Origin: Aphanocapsa lilacina HA4352-LM1 | GTDB taxonomy: Bacteria > Cyanobacteriota > Cyanobacteriia > Gloeobacterales > Gloeobacteraceae | Reading direction: 5' to 3' | Assembly (NCBI GenBank): GCA_019359725.1 | Contig: JAHHGR010000003.1 | Span: 62,001-126,000, forward strand | Length of the DNA stretch: 64,000 nt | In this document: positions 47,451 through 58,269 of the stretch, in pieces | Layout: each line of letters starts with the position of its first letter | How positions within the stretch are numbered: position 1 is the stretch's first letter | The notes under the pieces: generated by a model | The model's database searches: none | Told to the model about the DNA's origin: nothing | What the model saw: the letters and a program-made list of their open reading frames with translations, nothing else | Translations under genes and position numbers: made by a program

Positions 47451-47601
47451 GGTCAACCTGCCGCGAGTGGTGGACGCTTGTCCCGGTCGCCATCACTTTA
47501 ACACATCCCGGCGCCCACGGCGCACAGGGCTCCTGTGGGTTGCCGCCAACGTAAAGTACGATGACAGGTGACAGCTTCCGCAACAGGCGCAAACTCTGCC
47601 C

Positions 47602-49143
47602 ATGAACATCGATCTGGCCGCACTCAACGCCGGGGCACTCTGGCCCGAATACATCGTCACCATCACCCTGGTTGTGGTGTTGCTGGTGGATTTGATCTCG
47701 GGCCGCAAGGCTTCCTGGTCGCTTCCTTATCTGACGCTTTTGGGGTTGGGGATTGCCACCGCCACGCTGCTGCCGATGTGGATTCTCGAAAATCCGGTGA
47801 GCTTTCTGGGCAGCTTCACCGCCGATCCGCTGAGCGTCGTCTTTCGCGCCTTTATTTTGATCTCAGCCGCCCTCACGGTGCTGATGTCGGTGCGCTACAT
47901 CAACCAGTCGAGTCTGGCGACGGCCGAATTTTATGTGCTGCTGCTCGGGGCGACCCTCGGGGCAATGCTGCTGTCGGGTTCCTCGGAGATGGCAATGATC
48001 TTCGTGGCTCTGGAGTTGCTCAGTATCACCAGTTATTTGCTCTCGGGCTACGCCAAGCTCGACAAGCGCTCCAACGAAGCTTCGCTCAAGTATTTGCTCA
48101 TCGGTGCGGCCAGTTCCGGTATTTTCCTGTACGGCATGTCGCTGCTGTATGGGTTTTCCGGCGGCCAGACGCAGCTGACCGAGATTGCTCCGCGCATCGT
48201 GGATCTGGGTTTTCCGGCCTTGCTGTCGCTGGTCCTGGTGGTGGCGGGCATCTGCTTTAAGCTCTCGGCTGTGCCCTTCCACCAGTGGACCCCCGATGTG
48301 TACGAAGGATCGCCCACGCCGGTGGTTGCCTTTTTATCGGTCGGTTCGAAGGCCGCCGGTTTCGCCCTGGCCATCCGCTTTATGACCTCGGCCTACCCGG
48401 GCTTTTCTGAGCAGTGGCAGACGCTCTTCGTGCTGCTGGCCATCCTCAGCATGGTGCTCGGCAACGTGGTGGCCATCGCCCAGACCAGCATGAAGCGCAT
48501 GCTCGCCTACTCGTCGATCGCCCAGGCCGGTTACGTGATGATCGGCCTTGCCATCGGCACCCAGGAAGGCTACAGCAGCATGATCCTCTACATCGGCACC
48601 TACTTGTTTATGAACCTGGGGGCGTTCATGGCGGTGGTGCTCTTCAGCCTGCGCACCGGCACCGACGAGATCACCGCCTACAGCGGCCTCTACCAGAAAG
48701 ATCCGTTTCTCACGCTGGTGCTCAGTTTGTGTTTGCTTTCTCTGGCGGGCATTCCGCCGCTCGCGGGCTTTTTCGGCAAGTTGTACTTGTTTTGGGCGGC
48801 GGTGCAGTCACAGGCCTACACGCTCGTTTTCTTTGGTCTGGTCACCTCGGTGGCTTCGATTTATTACTACGTGCGCGTCGTCAAGCTGATGCTGGTCAAG
48901 GAACCGTCTCCCCAGGTGCTCGGTTATTCCGAGGCGGGCGATCAAGACGGTATCCAGACCCTCAAAGCCGGCATGTTGATTACGACGGTCGCCACCGTCG
49001 TGCTGGGCATCTTGTTCCCGCCGCTGATCAGCCTCGCCGACACCTCGCTGCGGGCCACCCCGTCGCTGCAGCAGGTGCGGACCGCCACGCCCGTCTCGCG
49101 GGTGAGCACCGGTGCCGAAGCGCCTGCTGATCACGGGCGCTAG
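47602..49143 (+). CDS. ndhB: NAD(P)H-quinone oxidoreductase subunit 2 (NdhB)
   Basis: 513 residues with about 14 membrane helices. A proton-pumping antiporter-like subunit of photosynthetic NDH-1: [40 protein letters not shown], the helix-break Lys/Pro region [18 protein letters not shown] and the discontinuous helix [19 protein letters not shown]. It works in cyclic electron flow and respiration at the plasma membrane (Gloeobacter-type cells have no thylakoids). The C-terminal 30 residues vary. Its end overlaps the RmlD-like gene by 32 nt. Confidence 0.96.
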   Translation: MNIDLAALNAGALWPEYIVTITLVVVLLVDLISGRKASWSLPYLTLLGLGIATATLLPMWILENPVSFLGSFTADPLSVVFRAFILISAALTVLMSVRYINQSSLATAEFYVLLLGATLGAMLLSGSSEMAMIFVALELLSITSYLLSGYAKLDKRSNEASLKYLLIGAASSGIFLYGMSLLYGFSGGQTQLTEIAPRIVDLGFPALLSLVLVVAGICFKLSAVPFHQWTPDVYEGSPTPVVAFLSVGSKAAGFALAIRFMTSAYPGFSEQWQTLFVLLAILSMVLGNVVAIAQTSMKRMLAYSSIAQAGYVMIGLAIGTQEGYSSMILYIGTYLFMNLGAFMAVVLFSLRTGTDEITAYSGLYQKDPFLTLVLSLCLLSLAGIPPLAGFFGKLYLFWAAVQSQAYTLVFFGLVTSVASIYYYVRVVKLMLVKEPSPQVLGYSEAGDQDGIQTLKAGMLITTVATVVLGILFPPLISLADTSLRATPSLQQVRTATPVSRVSTGAEAPADHGR

Positions 49144-49999
49144 CGGCCTGCTCGGTTTTCAAGTCGCCTCCCGGGCGCTGCAAAGCGCCTGGGAAGTGGT
49201 GGGTACGATAAGCCGCCATCGCTGTCCGCTACCTATCGAGCAACCGCAGTTGGACCTGGCCTCGGAGGATCTTTCGGGGCTTGCAGCTTTCGTGGGACGG
49301 TACCGCCCCGACGCCCTCGTCCATTGCGCGGCGATGAGCGAGGCGGCCCAGTGCGAAGCCAATCCCACCGCGGCCTTGCGCGTCAATGTCGCAGCGACCG
49401 AAGCGCTCGCGCTCGCGGCCGACCGGATAGGCTGCCGCTTCATGTTCATCTCTACCGACCTGGTCTTCGACGGCCGGGGCGCTCCCTACTGCGAAGAAAG
49501 CCTCCCCAGTCCACTCGGCTGCTACGGCCGCACCAAGATGGCGGCTGAAGAGCGAGTGCTGAAACTGGGGGGCGGGGGGGCGTTGGTCCTTCGCACTTCG
49601 CTGCTGCTGGGACCAAGCCCGTCGGGGGCGCGCAGCGTCGAGGAGCGCCTGGGAGCCCAACTGGCCGCCGGCAAACGGGCGCACTTGTTTACAGACGAAT
49701 TTCGCTCGCCGGTGTACGCTCCGGACCTGGCTGCGGCCCTGCTCGAACTGGTGGAGGCGGGACAATCCGGGCTGCTGCACCTGGGTGGGCCTGAGCGCCT
49801 GTCGCGCCACGCCCTGGGGATGCTGCTGGCGGATCACTTCGGCTGGGATACGCGCTTGATCCTGGCTGCTTCGGGAAGAGACTACCCTTCGACCCCGCCG
49901 CGGCCGAGCGATGTCAGCCTCGATTCGCGGCGGGCCTACGCGCTGCTTTCTACCCCGCCGCGGCCCCTCGGCCAGGTGTTTGCTCCCCAAAACCAATAG
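49112..49999 (+). CDS. RmlD-like NAD(P)-dependent sugar-nucleotide reductase
   Basis: 295 residues of the extended short-chain dehydrogenase type: nucleotide-binding [38 protein letters not shown] and catalytic YGRTKMAAE (Tyr and Lys). [13 protein letters not shown] and [14 protein letters not shown] fit dTDP-4-dehydrorhamnose reductase-like enzymes, which finish rhamnose donors for glycans. Start is GTG, 32 nt inside ndhB, unusual but with a conserved N-terminus directly after. Substrate not certain; other NDP-sugar epimerases are possible. Confidence 0.75.
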   Translation: MPKRLLITGASGLLGFQVASRALQSAWEVVGTISRHRCPLPIEQPQLDLASEDLSGLAAFVGRYRPDALVHCAAMSEAAQCEANPTAALRVNVAATEALALAADRIGCRFMFISTDLVFDGRGAPYCEESLPSPLGCYGRTKMAAEERVLKLGGGGALVLRTSLLLGPSPSGARSVEERLGAQLAAGKRAHLFTDEFRSPVYAPDLAAALLELVEAGQSGLLHLGGPERLSRHALGMLLADHFGWDTRLILAASGRDYPSTPPRPSDVSLDSRRAYALLSTPPRPLGQVFAPQNQ

Positions 50000-50003
50000 G
50001 CGA

Positions 50004-51080
50004 TCACCTCGCAGCCGGTAATGTCACCGTGAAGATACTGCCTGTGCCGGGAGCACTGGTGAGACTGAGGGTGCCGCCGTGGGCTTCAACAATCTGGCGG
50101 CTCAAATGCAGACCCATGCCACTGCCTTCTTTGCTGTGGCGGCCCTGGGCAAAACGGCGAAACAGATACGCCTGCTCCTCGGCGGCGATCCCCGGTCCGG
50201 TGTCGCAAAAATCGAGATGGACGCAGCCCCCGTCCCCCAGGCGGCTGCGCACGGTGACGCCACCCTGGTCGGTGAATTTGAGGGCGTTGCCGAGCAAATT
50301 GGTAAGCACCCGCCGCAGTTCCAGACGATCGGCCAGCACCTTGGGGGCCGTCTCCAGTTGGGCAGACAATTCCAGATGCTTCTCAGCCGCAAGCGGCGCC
50401 AGTTCGTCGCACACCTGCTGCATCAACTCGATGACATCGACCGGCTGAAAATGCAGCTTTTTGGCCCCGGCCTCGTAGCGGTAGACATCGAGCAAAGTGC
50501 GCACCAGTGCCAGCAGGTTACTGTTGGAGCGGGCCATGATTTCTATTGCCTCGGCCATCGAGGGCTGCATCGGTCCGAGCGCTCCCTGACCCAGCAGGTT
50601 GAACATGCGGTCGGCGGCCACTAGGGGGGTGCGCAGGTCGTGGGCAAGGCGGGCCACGAAATCTTCGCGCTGGCGGGCGATGCTGTCGCGTTCGCTGATC
50701 GAACGCTTGAGACGCAGCAGTGAACGCACCCGGGCGAGCAATTCGTCCGGCTCGATCGGCTTGCGGATAAACTCGTCCGCCCCTGCATCGAGGCCCAGGG
50801 CTGCACTCGGACGGTCGGAGGCAGTCACCAGCAAAATCGGCAAAAAGGGCAGGTGCCCGTCGGCCTTCAGGCGGCGGGTGACTTCATAGCCGTCCATTCC
50901 GGGCATCATCACATCGAGCAGCACCAAATCCGGAGAATTTTTGTAGACCCGGTCGAGGCACTCGGCACCGGAACTTGCCGTTTCGATTTCATAGCCTTCA
51001 CTGGCCAGCAGAAACTGGACCAGGGCGATATTGTCAGGCAGATCGTCGACAACTAAGATGCGTTCGGCAGATTGGAGCAT
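50004..51080 (-). CDS. Receiver-histidine kinase protein
   Basis: 358 residues with the order reversed from most hybrids: an N-terminal receiver (about 1-125; VVDDLPDN, Asp in LVLLDVMMPGMDG, Lys in IRKPIEP) is followed by a kinase with His in ARLAHDLRTPLVAADRMF, N-box LLGNALKFTDQ and G boxes CDTGPGIAAEE and GSGMGLHLSRQ. No membrane segment, so it is cytoplasmic. The input is probably phosphate received on the N-terminal domain, which then controls the kinase. The promoter lies upstream of 51080; the target regulator is not adjacent. Confidence 0.9.
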   Translation of the reverse strand: MLQSAERILVVDDLPDNIALVQFLLASEGYEIETASSGAECLDRVYKNSPDLVLLDVMMPGMDGYEVTRRLKADGHLPFLPILLVTASDRPSAALGLDAGADEFIRKPIEPDELLARVRSLLRLKRSISERDSIARQREDFVARLAHDLRTPLVAADRMFNLLGQGALGPMQPSMAEAIEIMARSNSNLLALVRTLLDVYRYEAGAKKLHFQPVDVIELMQQVCDELAPLAAEKHLELSAQLETAPKVLADRLELRRVLTNLLGNALKFTDQGGVTVRSRLGDGGCVHLDFCDTGPGIAAEEQAYLFRRFAQGRHSKEGSGMGLHLSRQIVEAHGGTLSLTSAPGTGSIFTVTLPAAR

Positions 51081-51534
51081 GGGACGGCAGAAGGCGGCGC
51101 CAGACAGGGTGCACCGTCAATAATACACATACGTGCGCCACCCCCTTGCAGAGGCGGGCATCCCCATTACAGTACAGGGAGCGCCCCCATCGCCATCTAA
51201 CCTGGGGAGCACTTTTTGCAGCCTATCCGGAAAGTATGAGGATTTGGCATGGTAAATCTGTTGTGCCTCTCCACTTGATCCCCTGTCTACCTCCGACATC
51301 CCAGCCACCCACTTGCCCACCATCTGGTCTGTCTTCGATGCACTATAGACAGACATGGAATGGCCCGGTTATAGGGCATCCGGTAGACACCCGCCCAATT
51401 TTGGCCCTCTCTAAGGAACACAACGGTGCGTAGCTGCCGCACGTCCGGTCAAAGTTTCGCCGGGTATACTGTTCCCTCCGTGGTCGAGGCGACAGGGTTT
51501 CACTTACCTTCAGTGATGTCGCGACAAGATCGCC
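51081..51534. other. Divergent intergenic region between the receiver-kinase and comM
   Basis: 454 nt without a convincing gene. It contains an 8-bp inverted repeat GTCTGTCT at 51327-51334 with AGACAGAC at 51347-51354, and a TATACT at about 51465 that may be the -10 of comM. Nothing else is recognised. Confidence 0.4.
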
Positions 51535-53073
51535 ATGCTCGCCTGTGTTCGAAGTGCCGCCCTTGCGGGCATCGATGCGCTGGGGGTGACTGTCGAAGTC
51601 GATGTCGGCTTCGGCCTGCCCCAGACGACCCTGGTGGGTCTGCCCGACGCGGCGGTGCAGGAGTCGCGCGAGCGGATCAAAGCGGCGCTGCAAAACGCCG
51701 GTTTCGTCTTTCCGATGCGGCGGATCATCGTCAACCTTGCCCCCGGCGATCTCAAAAAAGCGGGGCCGAGCTTCGATCTGCCCATCGCCCTGGGCGTGCT
51801 TGCCGCCTCCGAACAACTGCAAGCCAAAGCGCTGGGGGATTTTTTGTTTGTGGGCGAGTTGTCCCTCGACGGCAGCCTGCGGCCGGTCACCGGGGCGATG
51901 TGCCTGGCTCTGGGTGCCCGGCAGATGGGGCTTTGCGGGATCGTCGTGCCGGAGGCGAACGGTCCTGAGGCGGCGCTGGTGGACGGGATCGCCGTTTACG
52001 CGCTACGCGGCTTGCAGGAGGTGGCGCAGTTTTTGGCCGAGCCAGGCAGGTTCGAGCCGCTCGCGGGCGACTTGCTTTCACTTCTCGAACGTCCGCCTGC
52101 TGCGGACGAGCCCGATTTGCAGGACGTCCGCGGGCAGCCGCTTGCGCGACGGGCACTGGAGGTGGCGGCAAGCGGCGGGCACAATTTGTTATTGCTCGGC
52201 CCTCCCGGCTCCGGCAAGACGATGCTCGCGCGCCGTCTACCGGGAATCTTGCCGGCCCTCGGCTTCGAGGAGGCGCTCGAATCGACCCGCATCCACTCGG
52301 TAGCGGGTTTGCTCAGCCGCCGCGATTGCCTGGTGACTGGACGCCCCTTCCGAGCGCCACATCACTCGATCTCCGCCGCCGCTCTAGTCGGAGGTGGCGG
52401 GATACCAAAACCGGGCGAAGTGAGCCTCGCTCATAACGGGGTACTTTTCCTGGATGAAGCCACCGAATTTGCCAGACCCGTTCTCGAATCGCTGCGTCAG
52501 CCCCTCGAAGACGGCCAGGTGCTCATCTCCCGCACCCGCCAGTCGCTCACCTTCCCGGCCCGCTTTGCCGTCGTGCTCGCCGCCAACCCCTGCCCCTGCG
52601 GCTACTTTGGCGATACGCTGCGCCCCTGCCGCTGCACCGTGCGCGAGCGGGTGCGCTACTGGGCAAAGCTATCAGGACCACTGCTCGATCGCATCGACTT
52701 GCAAATCCTCGTAGGCCGCCCCAAACCCGAAGAAATTGCCCACCTTGTCCCCGGCGAACCCTCCGCAGCGGTGCGCAAGCGGGTCATCGCCGCGCGCGAA
52801 CGCCAGAAAACACGCTTCGCGGACCATCCGCGGGTGCGCTGTAACGCCCACATGCAGACAATTCACCTGCGGCTGTTCTGTACTCTCGACGAAAGTGCAC
52901 GGCGCTTACTCGAAGGGGCGATTCGGGGATTGCACCTGTCGGCCCGATCCGCCGAGCGCGTGCTCAAAGTCGCCCGCACCCTCGCAGACCTGGCGGGCTC
53001 AGACCAGATCGCTCCCGCGCACATCGCCGAGGCATTGCAGTTTCGGTCGCTGGAGCGGATGCAGACAGGTTGA
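51535..53073 (+). CDS. comM: ComM/YifB-type AAA+ Mg-chelatase-like ATPase
   Basis: 512 residues. N-terminal lon-substrate-binding-like half (LPDAAVQESRERIKAALQNA, NLAPGDLKKAGPSFDLPIAL) then the AAA+ half: Walker A GPPGSGKT, GEVSLAHNGVLFLDEATEF (Walker B), and the VLAANPCPCGYFGD insertion with CRC-type cysteines typical of the family. ComM is a helicase that moves branches during natural transformation. The ribosome-binding site is poor. No other competence gene is in the window. Confidence 0.93.
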   Translation: MLACVRSAALAGIDALGVTVEVDVGFGLPQTTLVGLPDAAVQESRERIKAALQNAGFVFPMRRIIVNLAPGDLKKAGPSFDLPIALGVLAASEQLQAKALGDFLFVGELSLDGSLRPVTGAMCLALGARQMGLCGIVVPEANGPEAALVDGIAVYALRGLQEVAQFLAEPGRFEPLAGDLLSLLERPPAADEPDLQDVRGQPLARRALEVAASGGHNLLLLGPPGSGKTMLARRLPGILPALGFEEALESTRIHSVAGLLSRRDCLVTGRPFRAPHHSISAAALVGGGGIPKPGEVSLAHNGVLFLDEATEFARPVLESLRQPLEDGQVLISRTRQSLTFPARFAVVLAANPCPCGYFGDTLRPCRCTVRERVRYWAKLSGPLLDRIDLQILVGRPKPEEIAHLVPGEPSAAVRKRVIAARERQKTRFADHPRVRCNAHMQTIHLRLFCTLDESARRLLEGAIRGLHLSARSAERVLKVARTLADLAGSDQIAPAHIAEALQFRSLERMQTG

Positions 53074-53106
53074 CAGCTGCTTACGCCTGGGGCTTGGCGT
53101 AGTCAA
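53070..53106 (+). terminator. Hairpin after comM
   Basis: TTGAC and TACGCC pair with GGCGTA and GTCAA around a TGGGGCTT loop, with seven unpaired nucleotides on the left side. It starts at the comM stop codon. There is no T-run, so a terminator role is tentative. Confidence 0.3.
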
Positions 53107-53232
53107 CGTCTGCTCGAACTCCACGCACTAAATTGCACTTGCAGGCGAGCGGCGGCGGTTGGCTTAGGATGGTTTTTAGTTGCACAACCAACAGCCGGCC
53201 AGCCGAAAACCCCAACGGACAATTGTTTCAAC

Positions 53233-53260
53233 CCTGACACCTGGCAACTGAAACCTGCAC
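53233..53260. repeat. Heptanucleotide repeat at the metH stop codon
   Basis: CCTGACA, CCTGGCA, ACTGAAA and CCTGCAC follow with a 7-nt period and abut the metH stop at 53260. The same CCTGACACCTG start also abuts the devC stop near 60895. Confidence 0.6.
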
Positions 53261-56200
53261 TAGACCGCGAAGTAGCGAGCTTCGGGGTGGTGGCAGACGA
53301 TGGCGGTGGTCGACTGCTCCGGCAACAGCTGGTGGCTCTCCTCCATAGCCAGGTCGATGCGGCGGGCGCCCACTAATTCGAGCAGGATCGCCTGGTCTTC
53401 GAGGTTGGGGCAGGCCGGGTAGCCGTAGCTGAAGCGCGCCCCCTGATAGCCCCCGGCAACGAGCCTGCGCATCTCGGCTGAGTCCTTGCCGTCGATGCCC
53501 AGTTCGCGCCGGATGCGGGCGTGGGTCCAGTCGGCTAAGGCCTCGGCGGTCTGCACCGATAGACCGTAGTAGTAGAGGTACTCGCTGTAGCGGTCGGCTT
53601 TAAAGAGCTTCCGGCCGTGCTCGCTCGCGACATGGCCCACGGTCACCGCCTGCAGGGCAAGGGCGTCGATCTGTCCGCTTGCTGCATCGGCGAAGTAATC
53701 GGCAATGCACAGGTGGTCCTGCCCCTTCTGGCGCGGGAAGGCAAGACTGGCGTACACCGACAGATCCGCCGGGTCGCCGGTTTGTTGGAACCTCTCGAAC
53801 GATTCGAGACTGTAGATGCGCAGGCTGTTGCCATGCGCCTGGCAAGGGAAGTAGCCGTAGGCCACCTGCGGGTGCAACAGTTGCTGTTCGATCACCTCGC
53901 ACTTGAGCCGTTCGAGCACCGGCCCCATCTCGGTGTCGCGCTTCGCTTCGTACTCGGCGCGGCTTTGATCCGGGCTTTTGCGGTAGTTCCACTGCCCGGC
54001 GAACAGGGCGTTGAGATCCAGATACCGGAACACTTCGCTTAGAGCCGGTCCATCCGACCCTCCCAGGATGCGGGTGCCCCAAAAGGGCGGGCGCGGGCGC
54101 GGCACATCAATGGCCACCCGAGAGCGAACAATGGGGTCGTCCCCTGGAGGCTGGACGAGCGCTTCGCTGGAGCGCAAACGGGTCGGGGCGGCAGGTGCGG
54201 CGGTCGCGGCGCCCTCGGAGCTTGCCATCAGGCGCTTCAGTTCTTCGCCCGCGGGTACGAAGCTGTCTACGAAGCCCTCGCCGTCCTGCCAGGCGCTCTT
54301 GGCCTTGGCCTCCACCAGCGCGTCCAGAAAGTGCAGATCCGCAAAGGCGTCCTTGCCGTAGATCACTTTGCCTCTGTAGACCTGCTGGCAGTCGGATTCG
54401 ACAAACCGGCGCGTCAGGGCCGCTCCGCCCAAAATCACCGGAGCGGTGATGCCGCGCTCGTTGAAGATTTCGAGGTTTTCTTTCATGAAGGCGGTCGATT
54501 TGACCAGCAGGCCGCTCATGGCGATGCAGTCGGCCTGGTGCTCCCCAAAGGCGGCGATGATGTTCTCGACCGGCTGGCGGATACCGAGGTTGATCACCCG
54601 GTAGCCGTTGTTGGCAAGAATAATATCGACCAGGTTTTTGCCGATGTCGTGCACGTCACCCTTGACGGTGGCGATCACCACCGTGCCCTTGGCGGAATGA
54701 TCGCTTTTTTCCATGAACGGTTCGAGATAACCCACCGCCGCCTTCATCGTCTCGGCCGACTGCAACACGAAGGGCAACTGCATCTGACCGCTGCCGAACA
54801 GTTCGCCCACCACCCGCATGCCGTCCAGCAGGTGCTGGTTGATGATGTCGAGGGGTGTGTAGATCCGGAGCGCTTCGGTGAGATCTTTGTCGAGCCCGAC
54901 GCGGTTGCCGTCGATGATCCGCCGCCGCAGACGCTCCTCGATCGGGGCGGAGGCATCGACCACCGCCGCTTTGCGCGCCTTGCCGCCGCCTTCTTGCTTG
55001 GCGTAGAAGGCGAGCAGATTTTGCAGCGGATCGCCGTTGTCGTGCTCGTCAAAGATCAACTTGCGGTGCAATTCGCGCTCCTCTGCGTCGATGCGGTTGA
55101 GGGGCAGAATCTTGGAGGCGTGCACGATGGCCATATCCAGGCCGTTTTGGACCGCGTAGTAGAGATAGACCGAATTGAGCGCCTGGCGGGCACCCGGGTT
55201 GAGGCCAAAGGAAATGTTCGACAGGCCCAGGATCGTGCGCACGCCGGGCAGGTTTTCTTTAATTAGGCGAATGCCTTCGAGGGTCTCGATGCCGAGGCGG
55301 CGCGAGTCGGCATCGCCGGATCCAAGGGTGAAGGTGAGCGGGTCGAAGATCAGATCTTCGCTTTTCATCCCGTACTTGTGCACGGTCAGATCGTGGATGC
55401 GCCGGGCCACCTCCAGCTTGCGCTCCGCCGTGCGGGCCATGCCCTCCCCTTCGTCGATGGTGAGCGCTACTACCGCCGAGCCGAATTCACGGCACAAAGG
55501 CAGCAGCTTCTGTAAACGCGCCTCGCCGTCTTCGAGGTTGATCGAATTGACCATGGCCCGTCCGCCCAGTTGCTTGAGGGCGGTGTGGATGACCGGTACC
55601 TCGGTCGAATCGATCATCAGGGGCAGCGTCGAGCGGGTCTTGAGGCGGGAGATCACCTCGCCCATGTCGCGCACGCCGTTGCGCCCCACGTAATCGACGC
55701 ACACATCGAGCACATGCGCCCCCTCGCGCTCCTGCTCGCGGGCCATCCCGGCGATGCCGTCCCAGTCTTCGGCCAGCAGCAATTCGCGAAATTTTTTGGA
55801 GCCGTTGGCGTTCAGGCGCTCACCCACCAGCAACGGCGCCGGATCCATGCGCATCGGCACCGCGCTGTAGAGCGAACTGACCTGGGGCACCACTTCCACG
55901 GAGCGATTGCGGGGTTTGACGCCCGAAACCGCCGTCGCCAATGCCCGGATGTGGTCTGGGGTGGTGCCGCAGCAGCCGCCCACGATATTGATCCCCAGTT
56001 CGTCCACGTAGTGGCGCACGGAGCGCACCAGTTCTCCGGGGGTGAGGTGATAGTGGGCGTGGCCGCCGATATTCTCCGGCAAGCCGGCGTTGGGGATGAC
56101 CGAGATATAAAAAGGCGAGTTGTGCGACAGATAGCGAATGTTCTCGCTCATCAAGTCGGGGCCGGTAGCGCAGTTGAGGCCCAGTACGTCGATGGTGTAA

Positions 56201-56859
56201 GGCTGCAGGGCGCTCACCACCGTGGCGATGTCCGAACCCACCAGCATCTTGTCCGCCACGTTGCGGTCGTCGCGCTCCAGGGTCACCGAGGTGAGCACCG
56301 GCAGGCGCACCCCCCGCTCGTCGAAGACTATCTCCGCCGCCGCGAGCACGGCCTTGATCTGCAGCAGATCCTGGCAGGTCTCGATCATCAGCACGTCCGC
56401 CCCGCCGTCGATGAGTCCGCGCACATTGTCCAGATAGGCTTCTTTGAGCGCGTCGTAATCGGTCTGGCCGAGGGTGGCAATCTTGGTGCCGGGACCGATC
56501 GAGCCTGCGACGAAGCGCGGCTTATCCGGGGTGCAGTAGCGATCGGCCACCCGCCGGGCCAGGGCCGCCGCCGCCTTCGACAGCTCATAAGCCATCGCTT
56601 CGATGCCGTATTCGGCCAGGACGATTGTGCTGCAGCCGAACGTATCGGTCTCGATCACATCGGCCCCGGCCTCCAGAAAGCTCGCGTGCACCTGCTCGAT
56701 GGCCTCCGGTTTGGAGAGCACCAGATATTCGTTGCACCCTTCGAGGTGGGCGCCGCCGAAGTCCTCCGGCCCCAGGCCCATCTTTTGGATCGAGGTGCCC
56801 ATAGCCCCGTCGAAGACAACGATCTTGTGGCGCAGCAGTTCCAAAAACGGATGGGTCAT
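53260..56859 (-). CDS. metH: Cobalamin-dependent methionine synthase
   Basis: 1199 residues, four modules. Homocysteine domain with zinc ligands in [10 protein letters not shown] and [13 protein letters not shown]; pterin domain (about 345-620, [23 protein letters not shown]); cobalamin domain with DVHDIGKN, whose His binds the cobalt, and [14 protein letters not shown]; and a C-terminal AdoMet reactivation domain ending [12 protein letters not shown]. Length matches the family. Remakes methionine from homocysteine with methyltetrahydrofolate. No B12 riboswitch is visible upstream. The stop codon abuts a heptanucleotide repeat. Confidence 0.97.
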   Translation of the reverse strand: MTHPFLELLRHKIVVFDGAMGTSIQKMGLGPEDFGGAHLEGCNEYLVLSKPEAIEQVHASFLEAGADVIETDTFGCSTIVLAEYGIEAMAYELSKAAAALARRVADRYCTPDKPRFVAGSIGPGTKIATLGQTDYDALKEAYLDNVRGLIDGGADVLMIETCQDLLQIKAVLAAAEIVFDERGVRLPVLTSVTLERDDRNVADKMLVGSDIATVVSALQPYTIDVLGLNCATGPDLMSENIRYLSHNSPFYISVIPNAGLPENIGGHAHYHLTPGELVRSVRHYVDELGINIVGGCCGTTPDHIRALATAVSGVKPRNRSVEVVPQVSSLYSAVPMRMDPAPLLVGERLNANGSKKFRELLLAEDWDGIAGMAREQEREGAHVLDVCVDYVGRNGVRDMGEVISRLKTRSTLPLMIDSTEVPVIHTALKQLGGRAMVNSINLEDGEARLQKLLPLCREFGSAVVALTIDEGEGMARTAERKLEVARRIHDLTVHKYGMKSEDLIFDPLTFTLGSGDADSRRLGIETLEGIRLIKENLPGVRTILGLSNISFGLNPGARQALNSVYLYYAVQNGLDMAIVHASKILPLNRIDAEERELHRKLIFDEHDNGDPLQNLLAFYAKQEGGGKARKAAVVDASAPIEERLRRRIIDGNRVGLDKDLTEALRIYTPLDIINQHLLDGMRVVGELFGSGQMQLPFVLQSAETMKAAVGYLEPFMEKSDHSAKGTVVIATVKGDVHDIGKNLVDIILANNGYRVINLGIRQPVENIIAAFGEHQADCIAMSGLLVKSTAFMKENLEIFNERGITAPVILGGAALTRRFVESDCQQVYRGKVIYGKDAFADLHFLDALVEAKAKSAWQDGEGFVDSFVPAGEELKRLMASSEGAATAAPAAPTRLRSSEALVQPPGDDPIVRSRVAIDVPRPRPPFWGTRILGGSDGPALSEVFRYLDLNALFAGQWNYRKSPDQSRAEYEAKRDTEMGPVLERLKCEVIEQQLLHPQVAYGYFPCQAHGNSLRIYSLESFERFQQTGDPADLSVYASLAFPRQKGQDHLCIADYFADAASGQIDALALQAVTVGHVASEHGRKLFKADRYSEYLYYYGLSVQTAEALADWTHARIRRELGIDGKDSAEMRRLVAGGYQGARFSYGYPACPNLEDQAILLELVGARRIDLAMEESHQLLPEQSTTAIVCHHPEARYFAV

Positions 56860-56931
56860 GATGGGGTCCGTCCAAAGTTGACGTTTCGCGGCCGTCAGAT
56901 CATTTTACCGGTCCACCCGCGATGCCACAGC

Positions 56932-57166
56932 GGTTCTGCGGCAAAAAGCCCCTGCGCTCAAACGGGCAGAGTCGGGCTTCACCGGAATCGATGGACTCAA
57001 TCGACGGCGTTGCACAACGGAGCGATGATTTGAAGCAGAGCTCGTTGACTGGCTTGCGTATGTGGAGCTGTCTTGCAAGGATCTGCTACCCGCCATCATT
57101 GCTCCGTTGTGCAACGCCGTTTTTGCGACGGAACCCTCAAGCACAACCGGTTTTTGCAACGGAGCC
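56932..57166. repeat. IS-like relic with inverted repeats upstream of metH
   Basis: The region between metH and the antitoxin holds a 26-bp inverted repeat with one mismatch: 57004-57029 (containing GTTGCACAACGGAGC) and 57095-57120, 65 nt apart. Outside these are end-like motifs of the form GGTTCTGCGGCAAAAA: one at 56932 on the plus strand, and two on the minus strand at 57116-57135 and 57147-57166. The GGTTCTG-N2-GCAAA form resembles IS6-family ends. No transposase frame remains, so it is a MITE or decayed IS. The rest of 56860-57246 holds nothing else. Confidence 0.55.
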
Positions 57167-57246
57167 CGACGGTTGACGCCACCCTGTTTTGTGTGTACGT
57201 TGAGCATGCAACAGTGCGTAGTTCACCCAACCGGCAGGAGACGGCC

Positions 57247-57534
57247 ATGGCAACCGCAGATCGCCCCACCCCGTCCAAGGACATCGTGATCAATTTACGG
57301 GCCAAGCAGAGCCAACGCGAATTGATCGATCAGGCGGCGGCAGCGCTCGGCAAGAGCCGCTCCGATTTCATGATCGAAAGTTCCTTGCGTGCCGCTGAAA
57401 CGGTCTTGTTGGAGCGGCTCTTTTTCCATCTCGACGAAGCCGCCTATGCTCAGTTCATCGCGGCCCTGGAAGGTCCGCCCCAGGTCAACGAACGCCTGCT
57501 CACCACCCTGAGCGCGAAGGCTCCCTGGGAGTAG
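57247..57534 (+). CDS. TacA-like (DUF1778) antitoxin
   Basis: 95 residues. The N-terminal 60 (IVINLRAKQSQRELIDQAAA, then LGKSRSDFMIESSLRAAETV) form the ribbon-helix-helix DNA-binding core of DUF1778 antitoxins. The C-terminal part (LLERLFFHLDEAAYAQFIAA, L-EGPPQ) is the extended toxin-binding helix, which neutralises GNAT toxins. GGCAGGAG lies 6 nt before the ATG at 57247. It is followed 27 nt later by the acetyltransferase; together they match the TacA/TacT pair layout. Confidence 0.85.
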   Translation: MATADRPTPSKDIVINLRAKQSQRELIDQAAAALGKSRSDFMIESSLRAAETVLLERLFFHLDEAAYAQFIAALEGPPQVNERLLTTLSAKAPWE

Positions 57535-57561
57535 CACCAAGGTACGCACAGAGTCACCCCA

Positions 57562-58077
57562 GTGAACCAAAGCAAGCCGAGTGCGCCGCAACTGCTCGCG
57601 GCGCATCACCGACTCGAAGAATTCGACTGCGCTGAGCCGCAATTGAACACCTGGCTCAAGCAGCACGCGATGAAAAACCACGAGGCGGGTGCCTCCCGGA
57701 CCTTTGTCGTCTGTCGCGAAAACCGGATCCTCGCCTACTACTGCCTGGCCATGGGTGCGGTGAGCCTGAGCATTGCGCCAGGAAAAGTCCGTCGCAACAT
57801 GCCCGACCCCATTCCCGTGGCCGTGATCGGCAGACTCGCTGTGGATCGAAAACTCGAAGGTCAGGGGTACGGCAAGGGTCTCGTCAAAGACGCCGTGCTG
57901 CGTGTCATCCAGGTCAGTGAGGTGATTGGGGTACGTGCCATTCTCGTGCATGCGATCTCGGAGCGTGCTGGAGATTTCTATCTGCGACGCGGTTTTCTCG
58001 CATCGCCAGTCGAGCCCCTGACCCTGATGCTCCCGATGAAAGATGCGGTGAAGACCTACGCCGCTGCTGGCTCTTAA
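57562..58077 (+). CDS. GNAT-family toxin (TacT-like)
   Basis: 171 residues. GNAT fold with the acetyl-CoA loop IPVAVIGRLAVDRKLEGQGYGKGLVKDA (here in two parts: IGRLAVDRKLEGQGYGK and GLVKDA) carrying R-x2-GxG/A, plus HHRLEEFDCAEPQLNTWLKQ, a conserved start of these toxins. TacT-type toxins acetylate the amino group of charged tRNAs and stop translation. Start GTG, 27 nt after the antitoxin. The pair is a type II toxin-antitoxin module; the adjacent IS relic fits mobile origin. Confidence 0.85.
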   Translation: MNQSKPSAPQLLAAHHRLEEFDCAEPQLNTWLKQHAMKNHEAGASRTFVVCRENRILAYYCLAMGAVSLSIAPGKVRRNMPDPIPVAVIGRLAVDRKLEGQGYGKGLVKDAVLRVIQVSEVIGVRAILVHAISERAGDFYLRRGFLASPVEPLTLMLPMKDAVKTYAAAGS

Positions 58078-58269
58078 AACTGCGCTGCGCCCGCCGTACC
58101 GTTTTGACGGCCCGGCCCGGTGACGCGCACTCCCTTTCCCGAAAAACAGGGACCGAGAGTTGGTGCCGCATGGTACCCGCTCGCCTCGACTTTACCGGAG
58201 GTTTGGGCCCTCAGCTCTTAAAATGAGAATCTAGATTCACATGACAACTTTCGGGGGCGCGAGGAGCTC

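Noticed and set aside
53260-57033. Plus-strand frames opposite metH, up to 487 codons
   Set aside because: Shadows of metH without domains or start signals.
56860-57240. Cobalamin riboswitch upstream of metH
   Set aside because: No B12-box or characteristic stems are visible; the region is occupied by an IS relic with inverted repeats.
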